NCBI RefSeq assembly: GCF_003947435.1
Contig: NZ_RCOS01000030.1
Coordinates: forward strand, 1-44,345
Source: Candidatus Methanodesulfokora washburnensis
Lineage (GTDB): Archaea > Korarchaeota > Korarchaeia > Korarchaeales > Korarchaeaceae
DNA: 44,345 nt
Direction of reading: 5' to 3'
Under the pieces are notes generated by a model that was not told the DNA's origin, ran no database searches, and worked only from the letters and a program-made list of their open reading frames with translations. The position numbers and the translations under genes were made by a program. How positions within the stretch are numbered: position 1 is the first letter of the stretch; every line of letters begins with the position of its first letter. Positions 40,613 to 44,345 of the stretch are shown here, piece after piece.

Positions 40613-42355
40613 ATGGAAAGGCAGATCTTAGCTGTGATTATGTGTGCTCTGCTCCTTTCTAGCATTGTACAGCCAGTTTTTGGATCCAAGAGCGAAAAAG
40701 CAACCTCCTTGGATCAAAATTCCCTCTTGGATCAGAAAGAAGGACAAGAAGACAATCAGAAGGAGATTGAAGAACTTCTGAGGGAATTTGAGGAGGTGTT
40801 CTACAAGGAAGCCAATCTAACCTCTGTGATAGATGAGGCTATCGTGGTGGGGTTCCTGACAAAGGGAATAGAAGAGCTAAGGGATCACTTGCTGGGCTAT
40901 GAGCTTAATCCTGGGATAAAGAACAGCCTCGTAATGAAGCTGAACAATGCTCTTGAGAAGGCAAAAGATGCTTCCCGTTTCGTCCTGGAGGGAAGAAAAA
41001 ATCAGGCTGACAACATGATAAATGCCTCTGCTAACATACTCTCATCCTTCATAAATGAGGTAGAAGCATTAAAGGGGAAGAAGATACCTGAAGAAGCAGC
41101 AGAACAGCTTATTAAGCTTGCTGAGGATTTGATAGAGGGAAGCCGTCTCCGTGGATATCCTGTGGTAAAAATAATCCAGTATAGTGATCTGTCTTTGGCT
41201 GACTCTCTAAGACTGGAGATAGAAGGGATACATGAAAAGCTAAGGGAGGTTATAGATGAACTCAGAGAGAAAGGAGTGCAAATAGAAGTGAAGATAGTGA
41301 GCGGTAGTCCTGGACATATAATGATCATTCTCTATTACGGTGCATTTATGGTACTTCTATATCCCATAGCAGAATGGATAGCCTATCATCTAACAGAAGA
41401 GGTAGACTATCTTCTGAAAAGGGAGGGGAAAGTCCTCACAAGCACCGATCGGCAGAGGTTATATTATGTTAATCTTTTAATCATAGAGCTCATTCTTACA
41501 GTTACAGTCCCCAAAGCTGTTGAAGAGATTATGCCCATTATTATAATGGAGCGTCTAGGTCTCGTGCCAATAGGCACAGCAACACCATACTTAATTCTTA
41601 AGCTGTATCAGGATGAGGCTATTAGAAAACTCCTTGAAGAAACTCTAGCTCTATCTGAAAAGGAGTTATTGTCGATTATTCTGCGCTGGCTTGGTGGTAC
41701 TGTGGTGGTTATTCTTGTCTATAAGGGAGTGACCTATAAGGATCCATGGGCTCGGTATGCTGGGGCAACGATAGACATACCGATCGACACACAATTCTGG
41801 ATAACACAGCCGTGGTCCGTGATGGGAGTTGTTGCAGGCAGTTTCTGCTTTATAAAAGCTTTGGAGGTCACAAAAGGCGTCCATACAACATGGTTGGGGA
41901 TCTCATCAATACCAGGATTGGAGTGGAGCGGATGGATCTATGCAAATGGATCTCTAATAGGAAGAAGCGATGCGATAAATCGCTACAATCCGCTATCAGC
42001 CACATTCAACACATCCATGCTCGGCCCCTCTCATTCTTTAGCCAGAATTTATGCTGTGCCATCCAATGTAACAGCTCAAGCAGGCTCCTCTGTATCGGTC
42101 TTAATAGTCGCTGAGTGGAGCGAGCAGCCGGGCAACATGAGCATAGAGGTGGGATATCCTGTGGAGATTGGCAACCACACAATATCATACTCTGTAAAAC
42201 TGGTGAACCAATCATACAATACTGTATTCTATAATGTAACATTTAATTTGCCCAGCGATCTTCCACACGGGAACTACAAGCTTTTAATAGTGGGTCTCGA
42301 TACGAGAGACATGAGTGCCCAGATCTGCTATCTCACGGTGGTATGTAGTGGATAG
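40613..42355 (+). CDS. Secreted/membrane protein with helical ectodomain and C-terminal beta domain
   Basis: A 580-aa protein with signal peptide (ERQILAVIMCALLLSSIVQP). A long helical region follows (about 45-250) whose segment IPEEAAEQLIKLAEDLIEGS has the look of the small helical repeats in surface proteins. TM helices come next (about 265-300, 325-360, 385-400), then a beta-rich C-terminal domain (about 440-580) with several N-x-S/T sequons (NVTAQAGSSVSVLIVAEWSE) like Ig-type surface modules. No enzymatic motif is seen. It overlaps the next gene, and the two probably form a membrane complex. Function unknown. Confidence 0.65.
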   Translation: MERQILAVIMCALLLSSIVQPVFGSKSEKATSLDQNSLLDQKEGQEDNQKEIEELLREFEEVFYKEANLTSVIDEAIVVGFLTKGIEELRDHLLGYELNPGIKNSLVMKLNNALEKAKDASRFVLEGRKNQADNMINASANILSSFINEVEALKGKKIPEEAAEQLIKLAEDLIEGSRLRGYPVVKIIQYSDLSLADSLRLEIEGIHEKLREVIDELREKGVQIEVKIVSGSPGHIMIILYYGAFMVLLYPIAEWIAYHLTEEVDYLLKREGKVLTSTDRQRLYYVNLLIIELILTVTVPKAVEEIMPIIIMERLGLVPIGTATPYLILKLYQDEAIRKLLEETLALSEKELLSIILRWLGGTVVVILVYKGVTYKDPWARYAGATIDIPIDTQFWITQPWSVMGVVAGSFCFIKALEVTKGVHTTWLGISSIPGLEWSGWIYANGSLIGRSDAINRYNPLSATFNTSMLGPSHSLARIYAVPSNVTAQAGSSVSVLIVAEWSEQPGNMSIEVGYPVEIGNHTISYSVKLVNQSYNTVFYNVTFNLPSDLPHGNYKLLIVGLDTRDMSAQICYLTVVCSG

Positions 42356-43289
42356 ATGGGATAAGAAAACGCTGATTAATCGCCTGCTATGGTATGTGCG
42401 GGCTATCATCTGGCTTATTCTTTTTTCCGTCTTGGGCATTTTTATCGCATTTTTTACTGGAGATTTCATTCAGGGACCTCCTGGGCTATTTTTAGGCATT
42501 ATAGCAACAATAGCAGTAGCAGTAGGAACTGGTGTTATAATTTTCGGCATATCTGAGCTTTTCTACTCGAGATTCATGAAAATCTGGGCTATTATCTCGC
42601 TCATTCTGGGAACTTATATCTCATTTTCCTTCTCTGTGAGGATAATCCACGATCCCATCGGACTCCTCGTTTGCTTTACATCCGTGATCATGGGGATCTT
42701 TGGAGGAGGTGTTATCGCTTCTATCCTGCCAAAACTCCTTCTTTCAGCGATAGAGCCCATAAAAATGAAGGCAAGTAATGCTTTGGAGAAAGCCTCGAGA
42801 AAACAGTATGGAATCATACTTTTACTGGAAATAATATCTTTTTTACTTTTTGCATTTACATTAATATCTTTTTCGCCTATAATCGAATTTTCATTGAAAA
42901 AAGAGTATTCAATATTAGAATATATGGCCTTTCTCTGTCCCTTCTGCCCCTTCAGCTATGCCCAACAGATCGGGGTATATCCGGGCCTTGCGATGATCGG
43001 AATACTTTTTGGACTGTTCATTGCCTTTGAACTTTTGCGTGAGAACATCTATTATCACCTAGAGAGAGGAAAACCAATAGTTCTCACGAGAAGGGATTTT
43101 CTCTCGGATATTGCCTTCTTTTGCTCCTCTTATGCGAGCCTTATGGTGCTGATGTTCTTCTTTACAGAGAGAAATCGCATTGAAGATGTGCTATGCCTAG
43201 GCGGTATATACGTCCTTTTTCTAATATATTATATAAGTAAAATTAGAAAATATCCTTGGATTTTAGCTAAAGCGCAGAGAAAACAATGA
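42348..43289 (+). CDS. Multi-TM membrane protein, partner of the preceding gene
   Basis: A 313-aa integral membrane protein with about eight hydrophobic helices, many Gly in helix 2-5 (PPGLFLGIIATIAVAVGTGV) and a C-x2-C (LCPFCPFSYAQQ) in a loop. GTG 42348 gives an 8-bp overlap with the upstream gene; an earlier GTG at 42315 would overlap by 41 bp. I recognise no family. The tight overlap suggests co-assembly with the secreted beta-domain protein. Confidence 0.6.
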   Translation: MDRWDKKTLINRLLWYVRAIIWLILFSVLGIFIAFFTGDFIQGPPGLFLGIIATIAVAVGTGVIIFGISELFYSRFMKIWAIISLILGTYISFSFSVRIIHDPIGLLVCFTSVIMGIFGGGVIASILPKLLLSAIEPIKMKASNALEKASRKQYGIILLLEIISFLLFAFTLISFSPIIEFSLKKEYSILEYMAFLCPFCPFSYAQQIGVYPGLAMIGILFGLFIAFELLRENIYYHLERGKPIVLTRRDFLSDIAFFCSSYASLMVLMFFFTERNRIEDVLCLGGIYVLFLIYYISKIRKYPWILAKAQRKQ

Positions 43290-43508
43290 AGCCAGTTTAA
43301 TAGATCTCGACCTATCACTGGGGAGAATACGTTTATCAAGAACACAAGTGCTCATGTTATTATCCCAAGGTGCACAATTTATTATAGGTCAGCTGAGAAG
43401 CAGCTAAGAAAGTTTTGCTTTCTATTCCTTTTAATTATCGGGCACGTCCTTTACTTTCCTAATGAAAACAACGAAGCACGCATAGACAAAAAAAGAATAG
43501 AGGATTTC

Positions 43509-43745
43509 TCAACGCTTTGGAATATTTTCCTTCAGCTCATCTTTTGCTGATCCAATCTTCATTGAATCAACTGGTTTTATCCTTGGCCTCCACCTCTGAA
43601 TGTACCTCTCTATCTCATTTTGAACCCTTCTTCTCATCCTCTCAAAGAGGAGAATCCGTCTTACAGCGATGGCAAAAGCGATAGACCCCAATATTAGCAC
43701 AACTATTGGCACAATGAAGGCTAAAGAGAGGGAAAATTCGCTCAT
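43509..43745 (-). CDS. Small single-pass membrane protein
   Basis: A 78-aa protein: one N-terminal TM helix (LAFIVPIVVLILGSIAFAIA) and a basic cytoplasmic tail (RMRRRVQNEIERYIQRWRPR). No motif is recognised. It lies alone between the membrane unit and the coiled-coil gene. The spacer 43290-43508 before its stop holds only AT-rich sequence. Confidence 0.5.
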   Translation of the reverse strand: MSEFSLSLAFIVPIVVLILGSIAFAIAVRRILLFERMRRRVQNEIERYIQRWRPRIKPVDSMKIGSAKDELKENIPKR

Positions 43746-43885
43746 CTTCCCACTTTAAAATTATCCGATTCCCTCCTTATAAATCTTGTGCCATTTGGAG
43801 CTTCTGCATGCATCGCTATCTGCACTGAAAATGCCTGTGACGATACCTTTTTATGCCTCCATATCCACATATTGGGGTGTGAAAG

Positions 43886-44345
43886 CTGGCTGATATCCTC
43901 AGCATCCTCTCAGCAATAGGAGGTCTTGGAGGCTTATTCTCAATTATAAGTCTGGCTTATTGGTTTGGAAGGAAGTTCGCATGGATAGATGGGAAGTTTA
44001 GACAGATAGATGAGAGATTTAGACAGATAGATGAGAAGTTCAAGCAGATAGACAGGAGATTTGAGCAGGTGGACAGGAGACTCGAGAGCTTGGAGACATC
44101 GCTCAAGGCATATATGCACGAGAAATTCAACTCCCTCAAAAAGAACCTGAGAAGCGTGAATGAGTTCATGATAGATTTCCTCAGCTATGAAGGAGTGTTG
44201 AGAAGGGAGGCAAGCGAGCTTTTAAGAAGGGAGATGTCCAGAGTTTTATCCGGAAATCCCATCACGGATGTGTTGACTGAGGAGGAAAGGATAAGACTTA
44301 AGGAGCTCATAGAGAAGGATGAGCTCACATTGGAGGAGGCGGATG
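43886..44345 (+). CDS. Heptad-repeat coiled-coil protein with N-terminal membrane segment, 3'-truncated
   Basis: The frame runs off the window end (at least 153 residues visible). It starts with a Gly-rich hydrophobic helix (LSILSAIGGLGGLFSIISLA). A 7-residue repeat F-x-Q-I-D-x-[RK] follows, tandemly four times (43997-44080), then a charged helical region (LRREASELLRREMSRVLSGN, then TEEERIRLKELIEKDE). No ATG, GTG or TTG exists upstream in frame before the stop at 43880-43882; a CTG at 43886 after GGGGTG is the best candidate start. The gene resembles the decayed copy at 1997-2277. Function unknown. Confidence 0.65.
   Translation, partial: MADILSILSAIGGLGGLFSIISLAYWFGRKFAWIDGKFRQIDERFRQIDEKFKQIDRRFEQVDRRLESLETSLKAYMHEKFNSLKKNLRSVNEFMIDFLSYEGVLRREASELLRREMSRVLSGNPITDVLTEEERIRLKELIEKDELTLEEAD
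43997..44080 (+). repeat. Four 21-bp in-frame heptad repeats
   Basis: Four direct 21-bp units encode F-R-Q-I-D-E-R, F-R-Q-I-D-E-K, F-K-Q-I-D-R-R and F-E-Q-V-D-R-R. The first two units differ at only two bases, which implies recent duplication or gene conversion within the coiled coil. A fifth, diverged unit (L-E-S-L-E-T-S) follows. Confidence 0.85.

Noticed and set aside
43957-44169. Minus-strand open frame over the heptad repeats
   Set aside because: It is a shadow of the repeat; its own repeated Leu/Ser/Cys pattern is simply the antisense of the plus-strand heptads.
1-44345. CRISPR arrays, tRNA or rRNA genes
   Set aside because: No regularly spaced repeats, no cloverleaf with T-loop consensus and no rRNA-like sequence were found by eye; small C/D box RNAs could be missed.

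Overview
The window looks like a chromosomal segment of a thermophilic archaeon. Promoters are of the archaeal TATA type, with AT-rich boxes about 25 nt before starts. Many genes begin with GTG or TTG, and convergent genes abut or overlap. The protein set is archaeal: an ADP-forming acyl-CoA synthetase alpha chain, KptA, a PH0284-type KaiC ATPase, an AbrB-PhoU regulator, an E1-like enzyme and an M32 carboxypeptidase. A TACK lineage, perhaps near Korarchaeota, is my guess only. No rRNA or tRNA gene was seen to fix the taxonomy.

Layout. 0-8.6 kb: 3' part of a P-type proton ATPase, a decayed coiled-coil gene, a DUF89 phosphatase, an M32 carboxypeptidase, a TnpB element inside a broken AlbA_2-domain gene, a KaiC/HTH pair and a LysE-type exporter. 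8.7-15.9 kb: an accessory stretch dense in toxin-antitoxin genes (two DUF4258/DUF2283 pairs, a wrecked vapBC, an MNT/HEPN pair and a complete AbiE pair with a palindromic operator). Housekeeping-type genes (PfpI, KptA) lie between them. 16.0-18.0 kb: a clear TPP riboswitch before thiC, then an overlapping gene of unknown function.

18.0-22.0 kb: a metallocofactor cluster. It holds two tiny Trp/Tyr/Pro-rich proteins, a NifX-like protein fused to a similar aromatic linker and coiled coil, a MIP18-like protein, two MinD/Mrp ATPases each carrying two ferredoxin-type clusters, a divergent stand-alone NifX-like protein and an encapsulated-ferritin-like protein. It resembles the bacterial orange-protein (ORP) loci but has extra aromatic microproteins. 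22.1-24.0 kb: an operon-like trio of small hydrophobic secreted or membrane peptide, M48 metalloprotease and multi-TM protein, which could be a peptide maturation or export system. 24.3-27.8 kb: pyrF-pyrD, an AbrB-PhoU regulator and an E1-like enzyme.

27.9-37.3 kb: cell-surface and transport genes. These are an anchored metallophosphoesterase, an anchored ThuA/DUF4350-like protein, a complete ABC importer (binding protein, fused double permease, ATPase), a NitT/Tau-type binding protein and permease with no ATPase beside them, and a FUN14-like protein. 37.4-44.3 kb: an HD hydrolase, a tiny zinc protein, the acyl-CoA synthetase alpha chain, a dual-specificity phosphatase, a two-gene surface/membrane unit, a small membrane protein and the start of a heptad-repeat coiled-coil protein cut by the window edge.

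The best candidates for something new are the metallocofactor cluster with its aromatic microproteins and the hydrophobic peptide/M48/membrane trio. The TPP riboswitch with a start-proximal hairpin, and the 10-4-10 palindromes placed at predicted transcription starts, are the most informative regulatory features.
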